Assembly (NCBI GenBank): GCA_907165275.2
Contig: OU015673.1
Location: forward strand, 8,087,001-8,151,000
Reading direction: 5' to 3'
Origin: Zygaena filipendulae
Taxonomy: Eukaryota > Arthropoda > Insecta > Lepidoptera > Zygaenidae
DNA: 64,000 nucleotides
The position numbers and the translations under genes were made by a program. Under the pieces are notes generated by a model. That model saw only the letters and a list, made by a program, of their open reading frames with translations, did not search any database and was not told where the DNA came from. This document shows, one piece after another, positions 39,201 through 54,200 of the stretch. Positions within the stretch are counted from its first letter, which is position 1. Every line of letters begins with the position of its first letter.

Positions 39201-42200
39201 GATGGTTCTCTATAAAAATACTCGAGCGGGTATTTTATTTGCGGCGCCCTGTATTTTACGAGTGGCTGCCATTCAGAGGTTTTAAAACAGCCTGTATATT
39301 TCATACACACTATTAAGTAGGTATTGCTCCATACTAAAGTAGGTACAGTTCGAATCCTTTATTCCTAAAAAGGATAAAGACGTCCTTTTATATATTATCC
39401 ATTTTATGTCAATAGAATACGCGAACAAATACGAGAAAATGAGGATTTACGGTAAAAAAAATTTAACTTTATTTTATACTAATCGTTCTCCCACGGTTTC
39501 ACTCGCAGTAATTTCGGAGTTCCCAATGCAGGTACCCAATGGGCGTTCCTATAAGTAAAAAAACATTTAAGTAGATACCTAGTTTTGAATTTATTCAAAA
39601 CAAACAAACATGAAAATATCGAATCTATTGTCTGTATAATCCTCGTATTATATTATAAAGGCAAATGTGAGTTTGTTTGTTTATTTGTAACGCTTTCGCG
39701 CCTTAACGCATTGATATACCACTTAACGGCTCAACCGATCATCGTGAATTTTGTATACACGTTGTCAGAGGTACAGAAAAGGGCCTAGGGACATTTCATC
39801 TCGAAATCTGCGGGAACTCTGTAATTAACACGGGTGAAACCACGGGTTACAGCTAGCACATATGTATGACTAGCTGTGCCCGGCGGTTTCACCTGCGGTA
39901 ATTTCGGAGTTCCCGCGCAACTCCGGGATAAAAAGTACCCTATATCCTTCTCTGTACCCCTGACAACGTGCATGCCAAATTTCATCCAAATCCGTTCAGC
40001 CGTTTTTGCGTGATTGAGTAACAAACATCCAAACATCCACACTTTCACATTTATAATATTAGTAAGATAATACATATAGTTAGACACTTGATCATAGACA
40101 AATTCCTACCTCGAAAACTTCCCTGGTGGCGGAGAATGGCAACACAGCCACCCCTACCAGGAGATCGGCCACAGCCAGCGACACGATGAACAGGTTGGTG
40201 ACGCTGCGCAGTTTCGAGGAGCACAGAACAGCAGCTATCACCAGGCAGTTGCCTGTAACAAAGATATGCAGCTGTGTGAGATAAGGAGGTGACATCACAT
40301 AGCCCACCCTATAGAGATACTAGCTTTTCGCTGCGTTGATTTCGGAGTTCCCGCGGCAATTCCGGGATAAAAAATACCCTATGTCATTTCCTGTATTCCC
40401 GGAAATGTATATGAAAAATTTTACGATGATCAGTCCAGTAGTTAAAGCGTGAAAGCGTAATAAACAAACAAATTCACATTTGCATTTACAATAGTAAGGT
40501 ACACATAAAGCGAATTGTTTGATTCAAAATTCCGTTCGAAATTGAAGTACAAAAACAAGTGAATGTCCGTGGAACGATTTTTTCTAAGAAGTGTTTGGTC
40601 GTCCACTAAACGGACGAATAAATATTATTAAGTCGTCCGCCAAACATAGTAAACTACATAAATCCAAAAAAGAGGTTGTCGATATATAGTAAATATATCA
40701 CCGCAACATTGTAAATACCGTTAGATATCTCGCGAGATTGTAAACTGTCAAAAGATTGTACACCGTAACCTCAGAACAATAACAGTATATTCTTCTGAGA
40801 CCGTAACATACTGCTTTTTGATTGTTTAAAAGAAGAAAAAAACGTAAATCAAATTTAAGATTTTTTTTATCATTTAAGTCGTCTCTCCTTATTGATCAGG
40901 AACATTGTTTAAAGGCACTAAATAATAAATATTCAGTACCTATGGGGGACTATTTTGGTTTTTTTTGGCCATTATGACGCTTTAAAAGTCTTGTACGGTT
41001 GCTGAAAAACCGGCAAGCTTAAGGCTCAGATTACCAATTTAAAAGTGCGCCGCAAATTGACTAGCTTTCAGAATCCCCGACTTACGTATACCCATATATT
41101 ATAAATGCGTAAGTACTTCTGTATGTCTGTCTGTTATTTTTCACGACTTAACCACTCCACCGATCATCTAAAAATCGCACACACGTTGTTGAGGATACAA
41201 AAAAGCACAGGGTACTTTCACCCCGGAATTCCCGCGGGAACTCCGAAATCAAAGCGTGTGGAACAGCAGAGAACAGGCAGTTTAATGAATTCGTCGGTAA
41301 GGATCTTATTTGAACTTTAATAAAGGGTGATATACTTTTTTTACTGCAGCTACTCTACAGCCCACCCTGATTTCTTATACTAGCTATTCCCCGCAGTTTC
41401 ACTCGCGTTAGTTTCGGAGATCATGCGGCTATTCTGAGATAAAAGTCCTTATAACCCTATATTTTTTTCTGTATCTACCCTTGACAACGTGCAGGTTGTA
41501 TGCAAAATTTAATGTAGTTTCTTCTGCGTGAAATTCGAAATTCCCGTGGGAATTCCGGGATAAAAAGTAGCCTATAGTTACAACGTGTATGTGAAAAAAA
41601 CAAATAAACAAACAAATAAATAAACAAACACACTTCCGCCTTTATAATATTAGTAAAAATTAACATAACACGACATAGTATCCAGAATACTAATAATTTA
41701 AGATGTTTTTGCCATCTATACATAGTGTGACGGGCGTTAGGCAAGGAATGTTGTTTGTCATAACTTAAAGTAAGGCAGCGCTAAGGATGGTTTAGTCACA
41801 GAACAGAAAATCACAGATAGAAGGGACATCAACTTAGTTTTGTATGAAAAGAAGACACACACACACACACACACACACACACAAGAAAAAGAAACAAATA
41901 TAAAAAGTGCCTAATCTAAATTTGAAGACATAATATATCATATGATGATATCATGATATGATGATATGATGTCGCCGGGTGCTTTTCGCAATTCATCACG
42001 CACTAAAACATTTATTAACGTAAAGAAATGTATTAAATGCTAGGTATATGGTTATGTTTTTACTTAGTTACTGTTTTCAAAATTCACAGTTTTGGGAATA
42101 TTGTGATAAATATACTTGGGATGGCAACAAAAGAAGTTTTGGGCAAGTTAGAGCATTTGCTCTAACTTCCTTTGCAACGGTAGCGCGCCTGCCCCACCTA

Positions 42201-45200
42201 CATGTTCTTTCTAGTTAATATATTTGCTCTGTAGGTTCAGTGTTTGGTAAATATGTACCTACTAGCTGTTCCTCTCAGTTTGAGCCGCATTAATTTTGGA
42301 GTTCCCACGGGTATCCTGGTATATAAAGTACCTTATACCCCTGATAATGTGTATGCAATATTTAATGATGATTGGTTGAGTGTGCCAGGCAAGACGTGTA
42401 TGTAGCAAACTGAAAGACAGATAAAGTTATTTTCGCATTTATAATATTAACATCTATTAGCCGTTCCCTGCGGTTTTAAACGCGTGTTATTTCGGAGTTC
42501 TCGCAAGAATTCCGTGGCAAAAGTGCCCTATGTCCTTTTCTATACCCCTGATAACGTGCATGAAAAATTTTATTATGATCTCTTTGACCTGTTAAACCGC
42601 AGGTAAAAGCTAGTAGGTACATAGACCTTCCATGCATAGACCTTACCATAATTTAGATTCGACCAAGTACAATTAGAATAACGAATTTACCTTGGTTGAA
42701 TTTTAGAAAAATAATAATGACGCAAATTATATTCTTTACTTAATTATTCTTAAAAATGAGTACCTATTTGTGTTAATTATGGTAATCATCAGCTTCGTGA
42801 GAGAGAAGGAAAACGCAAAAAAAAGGAAAACAATAGAACACCAATTTTATTATTAATTTGCGAATAAATTAACGTAACAAGAGCCATTAGTCAAATGGCG
42901 GGCTGCGTAAAGGCGGCCAAAATTTGAGACAAGAAAAAATAATTCGGGGCGTGACGTGCTCAAGTTTCAGGAATCGCTAGCCCAAATTATAAATATGTAT
43001 GAACAAGCGGGCCAAATGTTTGGATCTTTATTAATCAACGGTCGAATGGATTTGGATGAAGTTGAGCACATAGAAAGAATATGTCCTGATTAGGATACTC
43101 TTAATTTATCTCGGAATTCCTGAAGGAAGTTTGTATATAGGTAGGTATCTATATGAATATTCTTTAGAATCGCAGACGCAGAACTTTCGTCAGAAAACGT
43201 GTCTAGGTTCGAAAACTTTATAAATGAAAAAAAAGGCACGAATAGTCGAATATTAACTTGATTAAGGTATTGAATAAAGCAGGAAAAGCGGCGCGGCGTT
43301 CTTTCGGAGCTTTTATGTCGCACTCAAGTTTGCTACGTGCGTACATTTTCACAGTTTTTAATGTTATCTATTCATAAAGAATAATTATTGAATCACATTT
43401 TCTTCATACCGAAATCATTTTATTTTTTAGTTTGGTTGTCGCTATTCGTACTTAAAGAGGACGAATAGTAGGTACATATTATTTTATCATAATTTGTCAT
43501 GTTATTGGATGAATAAGAAATAGCATCTAATTATCTGTCTGATAAACCAAAACAAATTTTTATGCACAATTTTCTTATATGAATCTATTTTTTGTTTCTT
43601 TTGCTGTTTGCACCATTTTCTCTGTAGTGGTACATACAAACCTAACCTAACATATCGGGAAGCTTTGCAACATAGATAAAAAAATATAACGTTATTCGCC
43701 CATTTATTAGACCAATAAAAAAATCTATATATAAGGTTATAGGACGAATAGACAGTCAGATATTGTTACCTTAGATCGGCTTGTAACAGAGACAAAAAAT
43801 AATGACTTTGATTACTCAGGTTAGGTATTCTTCCAATCGCGCCGCAATCCAAGTTTTAAAATAAATGCAGCCGAAGCAAAACGCTTTTAAAAAAAATTAA
43901 TAGGTACTTCAACAAACAGAGAAGAACATAGCGTACTTTTTATCCCGGAAGTCCCGCGGGAACTCCGAAATTACCGCGGGTGAAACCGCGGAGCACAGCT
44001 AGTAAACTAATACTTTTAACACTTAAAAAATTCATAGCATTTCAACGCGTCTTTATTTATTTTTTTACAAAGTTTCATGATTAACTTTTAGTCTAAATCA
44101 AATAATATGATTCAATAAAAGGTCCCGTAAAAGATTGATTGAGAACTAAGGAAAATTTGAAGCGATTTTTTTTTACTTTTTGTAGCAAAAGTGATTATGT
44201 TGGGCTCGTGTAGTAGGTTACTACTTGACAGATGCGAGGGCAAACACACGCGTGCACTGAACTATGATAAAAACATATTATTACAAGCTAAAATACGTTA
44301 CGTACAAACTCCCTTTGAGCTGTCAAAAGGCGTGCACGAATGGAGAAAGCAAATTTCCGTAGGCAGCATTTATGGAAGGGTCAGTAGCTTCCTATTGGGT
44401 TGCTCCCGAACGATTTCGATTAGTTTATGCCCCTGGCTATGTCCGTCCACTTAACGAATGTTTTTATTATTTAAATATTAAAAAAAAAATATTCAAAAGC
44501 TATTTATTACTTAGGATTGGTTACAATCACTTGTAATCGTCAGCTGGTTCCTAGAACTATAAATTACCGTCAGTTTGGAATACGTCCTCTGCTGAGAAGA
44601 ACTGACAAGAAACTCAGCAGCGCTGTGTTTTAATGATCATACTTATAAACTAGGAGATCAAAAATAGTAATTGGATAGAGAAATTCATTCCCAAACGTCT
44701 GTATCATTTAAATAGTCTACTACACTATAATATGCTTTATCGCATAATCTGTGTTTAATAAGTGTCTTGAATTTATTAATTGACAAATTAATTACATCGT
44801 TTGGGAGCGTAAAAGCGTATACATTGTCCTTTAAATGACTTAGAAATTTTATGGAGCCTAGTCTTAGGCACAGCGAGTTTATCTATACGCTCCGCAGTTT
44901 CACTCGCCTGAGTTTTTGGATACCCCTCCAGGTTAAAAACCTTTCTAATCTGACGTATACCATAATCTAGCTACCTAATAGTTTCAGTTTTACAGGACCA
45001 TGTAAAACTATATCCATATGAAATTTTAACCCCACTTAGTCCGTTTAGTTGAATTTTACAAATTAAGGAAGCTTACCGCCGCACTCAGAGTCGACTTTAA
45101 TGATTACTTAGGTATAGATTTTTAAAACAAAACTGCCGCAATCAGACAAGTTTATTAAATTAATGTTAATAAACGCATTTAAATAATTAAGTTACATCTC

Positions 45201-48200
45201 ATTAAATGCCAATTAACATTAATTTACTGAACGTCTCTGATTGCGGCAATTTTGTCATAAAAATCTATACTTAACTAAGTAATCATTAAAGTCGACTCTG
45301 AGTGCGGCGGTTAGTGCATAAAATAAAGTTTATAAGGCTGAAGAGTTTGTTTTGTTTGGTTGAACGCGCTAATCTCAGGAACTACTGGTTCGAATTGAAA
45401 AATTCTTTTTGTGTTAGTTAGTCCATTTATCGAGAAATAACGGGAAAACTTATCCTTTTCGAGAGCTCCCGTTGCGTATAGGCACGCTGTGTTTATAGTT
45501 ACGCAAAAATAGTACCTAATGGTGTAGGTATATACGTACACATTTTGCATTAATTGGATTCTTCTCAAATAAACGCGGGTGAAACCGCAGGGCACAGCTA
45601 ATATCATTATATTGCTATTATTAAATTCAGTAATTTTGGTTTTTAACAATTGAAATTTATAAAATAACTAGCTGGGCCCCGCGGTTTCACCAGCGGTAAT
45701 TTCGCAATTCCCGCTAGAATTCTGGGATAAAAAGTACCCCATGTCCTTCTCTGTACCCCTGGAAACGTGCATGCCAAATTTCATCCAAATCCGCTCAGCC
45801 GTTGTTGCGTGATTGAGTAACAAACATTCAAACATCCACACTTTCACATCCCTACTAATATTATAAATGCGAAAGTAACTTTGTCTGTCTATCTGTCTGT
45901 CCGTCTGTCTGTCTGTTACGCTTTCAACGGCTTAACCGATCATTACGAAATTTTACATACACATTGTCGGGGGTACAAAGAAGGACTTAGGGTACTTCTT
46001 TTTATCCCGCAATTCCCGCGGGAACTCTGAAATTACCGCGGGTGAAACCGTGGGGGTCAGCCAGTAATATTATAAAAAACTTAAATTGCTAATGCGCTAT
46101 GAAATTTCGTAAATACATAGTATCTAATAATAAAATGTCCCGTATTCCGTAGCAATCAGATAAGTTCCCTCACAACCCACGCGGGTTGCTTCCGAGCGGC
46201 ACCAAGTAGGTACCAACCCTCCATCCGTTGGATCTTTCGGTTGATTAACTATGAAACTTTTAAAGGGTACGTAATCAGATTTTTGTTTATCACAAATCTT
46301 TTGGGTTGTTGGCTCAGATACTTGGGTAGAGTACCCAAAGGTCAGTTTGTTTGAATACCCTCATTTATTTTATTTGAGCGAAGCGAAAGATTCGTGCCTC
46401 TATTGTGGGTCGGTGCTGTTTCAAAATCATCGCTTCACTTGTGGGATTTTCAGAATTCCCGCGGGGACTCTTCGAATCGGGATGAAAATACCCTAGCTCC
46501 TATTCGAAGACTTAAATTGTTTACTAAAATTACTAATATCTGGGCGACCGAGCCTCGCTCGTAGCGCCATCTTTTGTTATGTAGAAAAGCAGCATCAAAC
46601 ACTGATTCTTCATTGCCTGAAAACACGGATAAAACGCGCCGTATTATGGTCATAGTGAATAGAGGCCCTGAATATAACATTTGACAAAATATCATAAAAT
46701 AGTAGTAATCGAATCTAACGTTTGTATAAATAAAACTTCAGTTATTAATAACAAACGAGTCACAAAAAAACTCAGCTTCGGACTGCTTTATAATGTTTGA
46801 AGAGATATTCGATCTATGAAGCGAAATGAAAATAAATGTGGAAGGTGATAAATCTCTATGTACATTGTAGAAGGTCAGTGAATGTATGAAAATGTTCTAC
46901 CCACATACTACGGGACGCAGACATTTTAATGGACATAACTAGCTGTTCCCCGCGGTTTCACCTGCGTTATTTCGAAGTATCGGATAAAAAGTACCATAAT
47001 ATATCCTTCTCTGTATCCCTGACAACGTGTATGAAAAATTTTGTAGACAGAGTTACTTTCGCATTTTTAATATTAGTAGGGAGAAAAATCAATCAGACCG
47101 AAGAGTGTTGGAGGGCGATAGAAATCTTTGCCCAAAAGATAATATTGTGTTGGCGACACAATATCAGTGACCGACCTCACGCGGTGTCAAATGAGTGCAA
47201 ATGACAGATGAGTTTAACTGACTAATTAAGGTGCCCAACCTAACACTGCTAGCAGAAATACCAGTGACTGATCTTCGGTGGGGAACTTTACCGAATATGC
47301 CCCTATTTTTCTCTCAAGGTGGATTATGTGGTATAGGGATTTTATTATACATGACATTGTCTATACGTATATGGTACCGACGGATTGCAAGCTCTCACGC
47401 CCACACTTATTTTGGGGATGTGATATCACTGAGATTCCAAAGTGATTTTTGGCAGAGTGAGCGGGAATGATATCTGACAACAGTATCATTTCGCTTTGTG
47501 GTTTTTATACGGCAAAATGCAAAGTTCAAAGTTCAAAGTTTTTATTGGTAAACATGTTTACAGGTCATTAAGATAAAAAATTATGGTACCTAGTACATTG
47601 TACACACAGAGTTCACACCTGTAATCTCTCGCAAGTCGCAACATCTTTGTAGGAAATATCGTATTTTACTTTTATTAAGAAATCAAAATTAACAGTACAA
47701 TTAATAATAACTAATAAATATTTTAATATTGTCAAATAATAATAAATCCATTTAAATAATTTGGTCATTAAATCATATACCTATAATAAATAAATATAAC
47801 ATAGAAAACACAAAAAAATCTTCTTGATAAATATAACTTAAGAATAAGAATAAATTTATTACCATAAGTTTTCTTTACATCGAGTGAATTTTGGATCCCG
47901 CAATAGGTCAAGCCTAAATCTGGGGATCCGTCTTACTTAATACTGATATGTAAAAATAATAATTATAAATTCATAAACTCGTCATAAGAGTAAAAGTACT
48001 GCTCGATTAACCAGCGTTTTAGTCGTCCCTTAAAACAGTTGAGACTCGGTGCAGCCACTATGCAATCAGGAATTTATTATAGACAGTGGGGCCCATGACG
48101 TGTGTTAATTTACAAGCCAAAATATCTATCGATGAACGGTCGTCTTCAATAACCTACCGACACATTGATTTGTCTTGTCGAACGTGTTGTAATGAGAGGA

Positions 48201-51200
48201 AGTTTTATGGGTGCCGTCCTGTTCATTGCAATTTTATTGACGCCAAAAACAATCTCACATGTTGACAAACTTTGAATAGAAATAGTACGTTGCGTTGTGT
48301 TTTTGGCGCACTAGATGGGGCAGCATGCGTGCGTGGTAGGTTGCGCATTAAAAAATATTTAGTGTCAGCCTCAATACCTACTCTTTAGTCATTTCGATCA
48401 ACTACATTAATATACAGTTATACTTTGTTTCTTTCTTCTTTTTTATGGACTTTCGCATTTAATGCATTCAGCCAGTTTCAAGTAAAATTAGTTAGGTAAA
48501 TCAATGTATTTTCTATTAAAATGCTTCGTTTCACGGTTGAAAATTGCAAACCACGGTACTTTTACTTACAAGAACTTTCTCGGAGCTCTTGGAGGATACC
48601 GAAGAAATCAGCTCGAAATGTCATAATATATCTTCGTGAACATAAAAAAACCGTCACCGTGAAAATTATTGTCCAATATAACACAACAAAATCCATTTTT
48701 AACTATTTTTTAATCGACAAGAAAATAAATGACGAACCGCCATCTTTGATTCCCGCCAAAAAAACCCGTCAGCTGTTGTAGTTGATCAGACGTACCTATA
48801 CATATATGTACACTTGTACAGTTTAGAATTTATTCAATGAAAGTAAATACAAATTGCCGTTTGTTTGTTCTGGCAAAGGTTTGGGACGTTCTCATGTTTG
48901 ATGTACGTGCGATTGATGTGACTACAGCCTGTATATTTTTCAGCATGAATTAGGTACACAGCTCGATTGGATTTGCTTAGGTTCGGTAGGTAATTAGCAA
49001 TACCCTACTGGGTTTTTGTGTCTGACCTTGTCAAAAACTATGTACTTTCTGTGAGTAAATTAATTAAAAAAAAAATTGTTAATTATTCTCTAGACCAGTT
49101 ACAAAATAAGTTGAAAATGACAACAAAAAAATAACAAAAAACACAAAAATGCACTTTACTTACTAAAATACCACCAACGTAAAAGTATATCCTATCAAAC
49201 AAAAAAAAGAATTTTCCAAATCGGTCCAGCCATCTTTGAGATACAAAAAAAAATACAGACGAATTGATAACCTCCTCCTTCTTTGAAAGTCGTTAAAAAA
49301 CGCGACTTAACTCGATGGGGTTGCGTGGTGGTGGCATGGTGGTCTTCCAGCTTCATCATCAGATCAGCTCAGTGGCATAATGATATTGCCATCCGGACTA
49401 CATGTATGTAGATACAATATTTCATATCGATACAACGTGAAGTGTGAGTAGGTTAAAATTTATTTAGAAGATTTTGTTACATTGTTGGTTAAAAGTGAAG
49501 CTAATATGAAAAGGCAAAGTTTACAATAAGTTTCGATTTAGAGAGTGATCTCCTAAACTACCAAACCGATTCAAAAAACTCTATTACTCGCAACAATTCG
49601 TCATAAATACCACCATATACCGATACTCATCAGGGTAAAAATGGTGGTAGAGTAATCTAGGTCTTGACAATATAGGGTACTTTCATCATCACAGACAGTT
49701 CCTGCAGGAATTCCAGGATCGACGCGGGCAGAAACCGCAAGGGAAACACTAGTTACTTAATTTCCTTTTAGCTAAATTCAGGTGATAAACCTACAGAATG
49801 GCACCTCGAGGGGCGGTTTCTATTTTATTCATTTATTCTCGCAGTAAGTGGCTAGGGGTGGGGGTGACTTGACAAGTCCATTAAACGATTAGCTATATTG
49901 GAATGTTTGCTCAGACATCGCGATACCCACCCTGCACTCGTTCCAAAGATACGTAGGAGTATATTTAATGAAAAAAAAAGGTTGAAAAATTTGTTAGGGC
50001 TGCCAAAAACGACTGTGGTACTGGCGCAAAATGTCGGGAGTTTTTTGAACATCGTAGATGAATTGTGGCGTAATAAAAAAAAAAACAAAATTGTTCTTAC
50101 ATGCCTCAAACGATACAGCCTAGCCCCGCATCAATTCTAGAGTTCCTACAAAAACATTTTATGTAGGTACCTACTCTATATTTGGCTAAAAGTACCCTAT
50201 CTCCTATTCTAGGACCTTGACTACTCGTAACCATTCAAGAAAAATATGCAATAAATTTCATAAATGTCGGGTATTCCCCGCAAAAACTCTCCATTCCCAG
50301 ATAAGAAGTATCAGGATACTTCTAAGCATATAATTGAAGTTAAAGTCACCAATGAAGTTAAACATGATTACAAAACCTATATATTCTATAGAAAAAACAT
50401 CAAAGTTAGCAAATGTTTATTATCGCAGAATGCTTGTAACAGAAATTGTGCACATCCAAGCGTCCAATCCCCAGGTAGAACAGGGCTGCCAAGAGAGCTC
50501 TGGTGAAACGTAGTCAATTTTGAGGAAGCAACTTGGAGAGTTTGTTGCAGTATTGGCATTTGACCACAGTTCATCTGAAGTCATTTGACGGCATAGTCAG
50601 TAGAATATTGTAAGCAAATATAGAACTGCCAATGTTTTCAAAGGCGCTGTTGGCGCGCAGCTGTAGGTCACCATGCTTATCTGCTAATCAAGAGGTTCCG
50701 GGTTCGATTCCCGGTGTAGGTCAACTTTTTGTTCAACATAGGATTCTACTTTCCAGACTGGGCGTGTTTATATATCTATACTTTAATATAAATGTGATAA
50801 TAAGTAGCATATTATACTACGTTTTCTTGGTTTCCACGAAACACGAGCTCAAATAGTTGTGAGATCAGGTAGATCTGTGTTGTGAAGTGATTACTTCTTC
50901 TTTATTTCTTTCTTTCTTATCGAAGACGCGTGCCAACCCTACCCGTTCGTTTTGTGTAGTCATTCCCGTCGGGAGCAATAACGCGAACAAATATTACACC
51001 GACACAAATAGTAAAGGGTGTATGGGATATAACTATGTGTATCTCGAGTCGATTGTCCACGACATCGGTTGTCGGGCCCTGGGCAGGACTTTGAGATGCT
51101 TATACGGCCTCTTTTATCTCGATCCTTTTTTCAAATTATATAACTCTAGTCGATCCACCGAGCAAGTCGTGGAAATTCCGTTACAAAAAGGACCGTGTGA

Positions 51201-54200
51201 TATAGTGAAAGACTTAAAAAGCGAGTATAAAACAATGACTGTATATTCTCAGTACATATACGAGAATTTATTGTATGTTCACAAAAATTTAGGCAACTTT
51301 AAGAAAAACAGTGATTCGCATAATCTAAACTTAAGAAATAAAGATAAACTCGCTGTGCCCACTACTAGGCTCCACAAAATCTCTAATTCTTTCAAGGGAC
51401 AATGTATAATACGCTTTTACAACAAACTACCGAACGATGTAGTTAATTTGTCAATTAATAAATTGAAAAGCTTAATTAAACGCATTTTGTGCGATAAAGC
51501 CTATTATAGCGTAAAGGATTATTTGAATGATACAAACGTTTGGTGATGAATTGCTCTTTTCTATTTTTTATCTTTTATTTTTATTTGATGTGATGTGTGC
51601 GAACAACGTAGCCATTACCCGCCTTACAAATATGTAATCAATAGATTAAATTAAGAATCAATTTCATTGACACGATAGTGACTAGATTATGTCATGCTCA
51701 TTGCTCACTCAAATGTCCCGCTGGCGGTGGCGTGTGAGTCGGGTCGCTCGGTTCCCTCTAATACGGTTGAGCGGGGCGGGGCTTACGAGCACGTCATACT
51801 CGTGAACGGGTGCCGTCAGTTGGTGCTGGTCATGTCTGGTCTAGGTACTATTATAGATGCTTAATCCTAATGTCTCTAAGCTGTGAAGGGTGAATATTTT
51901 ATGGGTGCTGTCTACTGTAAACTGTAATTTTATTGACGTCAAAAAGAGCCACATTATGAGCCTGATTTGAATAAATGATTTGACTATTGACTATTGACTG
52001 ACTATAAAATCGGTTGAGTTGTTTTTCAGTTTATCCATTACAAACTAAAAATACACAAAGAATCAAATCTTTTGTCTTCAAAATATTAGTGTAGAAATAA
52101 AGATTTGTTTCTCGATGGTCTCGCAAATGTGATTTTTCTGATCTCCTCGGGACCTCCTAATAGAGTAATGAACCCTGAAATGAATAATTGAAATGTAGAT
52201 ATTAAAATATTAAAAATCATCAGTTTTTGTGTGTTCAAATAGTTCCAAAATACAACATAACTTGGGTATTAGAAAAAAAAATCATTCTAGTGTTTGTAAA
52301 TTCAGAAATTTCGTATAGAAATCAAATTTCAATTAAAATCCCACCAACTCTCTCCACAAATATAATAAATATTTATCTGATTTATTTTATCTATACATAC
52401 TTTCTTTTATCTTTTATTATCTATACATGATGTCCCGTAAATCGACATCAAGCCAGAACCAGGTGATAGGCTAAGTCGTGACAGCTGTTAACGGGAAAAT
52501 ATAAAAATCTTTGAAAAAAGGACAGTCATCAAAAACTGACGAAAGCATTTTGAAAACTTCAATTACAAAAACTTAAATTCTAAGCAGTAGTTTTCAGAAA
52601 CACTATTCAGGATTACACAATAAGAATCAAATTTGAAAAAAAGTAAGGGTTTGTAGCAACAGGAGTTAAAGAACCGTCGCAGGGCGTAAATAACTTTTTA
52701 ATACAGTTGCTCAAAAAGTGGCATATTGCAGGGACGTATAGCGTTCGGGAAGTGGGCTATTACATACTCGAGCTTTTTCTTTACCTTTTCCGAACTCGTG
52801 CGATCTCTTTCCCAACTGTCAAAAATGGCGAAACGACTTTGACACACTTTTTGTATTGCGCAACGTAGGTTTCGTATTACTAATACGACTAGCGCCATCT
52901 CTTGATCACAGTTGGAACTTAGTTGAGTTTGTGTTTTTATTATTTTACTAAATTTCTTCATTTTTTTCGCAACTGTATTAAAAATAGTTGTTCAGTACAC
53001 GTGCGGAACCGTCATTGCAAAGAGTTCCGACTGTCAACCCTCACCTTCGGCTGCGCCTCGGCTCGGGTCGACATATTTTGTCGGAACTCTTTGCAATGAC
53101 AGCCTTTCCGCACTTGTAATGAAATATACTATTTATAAATTTTAAAGATTATTTTTTTACGTTTTTCTATTAAGTTATGACTTAGCTTATCACCCGGTTC
53201 TGGCTTGACGTCGATTTACCAGACACACTGTATAATATATACTTTATTCTTAGACACTAATTCTTTCTAATAATAATATAAAAAGGAATTGTGTTTGTTC
53301 GTGTTGTTTCTTTACCGCTTTACCCGTTGTGTACAATGCGGACTTTTAGTGCAGTATATTGCACCAATAGTACCTATATACAATGTACAATGTACATTGC
53401 TATCTAGGACTGAAATCAAGCGTGATAATTAATTCTATGCACTTAACATTAAACAGACCATAGAAGAAAGACCGGTAGTTTTTCACTGTCCTGAAATCTC
53501 ATGTCTGGCATTATACATTATTTTTTGTAGTAATACTCTGTATTTTTTTTTATTATCTCTAAAAATAGATATGGATTATTTCTTGTTGTATGCATGTCAT
53601 ATTATGTAGCTAGAGAGTCCACTTGTAACAATCTACGTATATGTAAATAAAAGAACTCCCGACGAACACAATACACCGACCCCTAAGGTACAGTTAAAGA
53701 AAAAACAAGTGTGTACTTGTGATGTCTATGGACCGAGATTTTTTTTTTGAACATAGTAGTAACCTTCAGTAAAACAAATTTTGTAGAGTAAGCACGAATT
53801 TTGGAAAATAGGAAAAGAAAAAATAGTGTGACTCTAGAGATAAATTGTTACAAAAGTGGTAATAAAATTCTTACCAGTGGCTTCAATTTATTGCGTCAAG
53901 CTTTTGGAGGAGTACCTAATATACCGTTTCGGTGAATAGGCTCTTAAAGTATTGCGCAAAGCAGTATGTTTTTATTATTGCATAATATTGACTAAACCGT
54001 TTCGGATAGAGTTGTTTTTATGCGCATGACATAGTTAAACATGTTATGTTGTGCCACACCTGTGAATCCCCGTACTGCCGAACTGATTTAACTCCCCGTT
54101 ACCCCTGCAAGCTTCGTGTGGCGTAAAAGGTACGTGCCGGGGCTCGGCGAGTGGGGTGTGGAGAGACATGGAGTTGGTCGGGGGCGGCGAGTATCGCTTC

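Larger units (their letters stand above)
15808..40109 (-). other. Oamb intron 2, 24.3 kb, filled with mobile DNA
   Basis: No host exon is seen. The intron holds the nested retroelement block 28056-37765, CRE-palindrome MITEs at about 20-22 kb and 38 kb, Helitron copies at about 16.45, 18.85, 19.55, 19.9, 22.3, 23.4, 24.0, 27.7-28.0 and 38.7-39.9 kb, a SINE (24606-24864) and fold-back units. Stretches 17.5-18.6, 19.0-19.5, 25.6-26.7 and 26.7-27.4 kb show no recognisable feature beyond short chance frames. Confidence 0.7.

Noticed and set aside
14736..40252. Several separate GPCR genes
   Set aside because: The TM1-2, TM3-4, TM5 and TM6-7 pieces are in order with matching splice phases, so they are exons of one gene.
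50640..50722. Possible tRNA gene (plus strand)
   Set aside because: Same SINE family as 24606-24864; cloverleaf pairing is poor.
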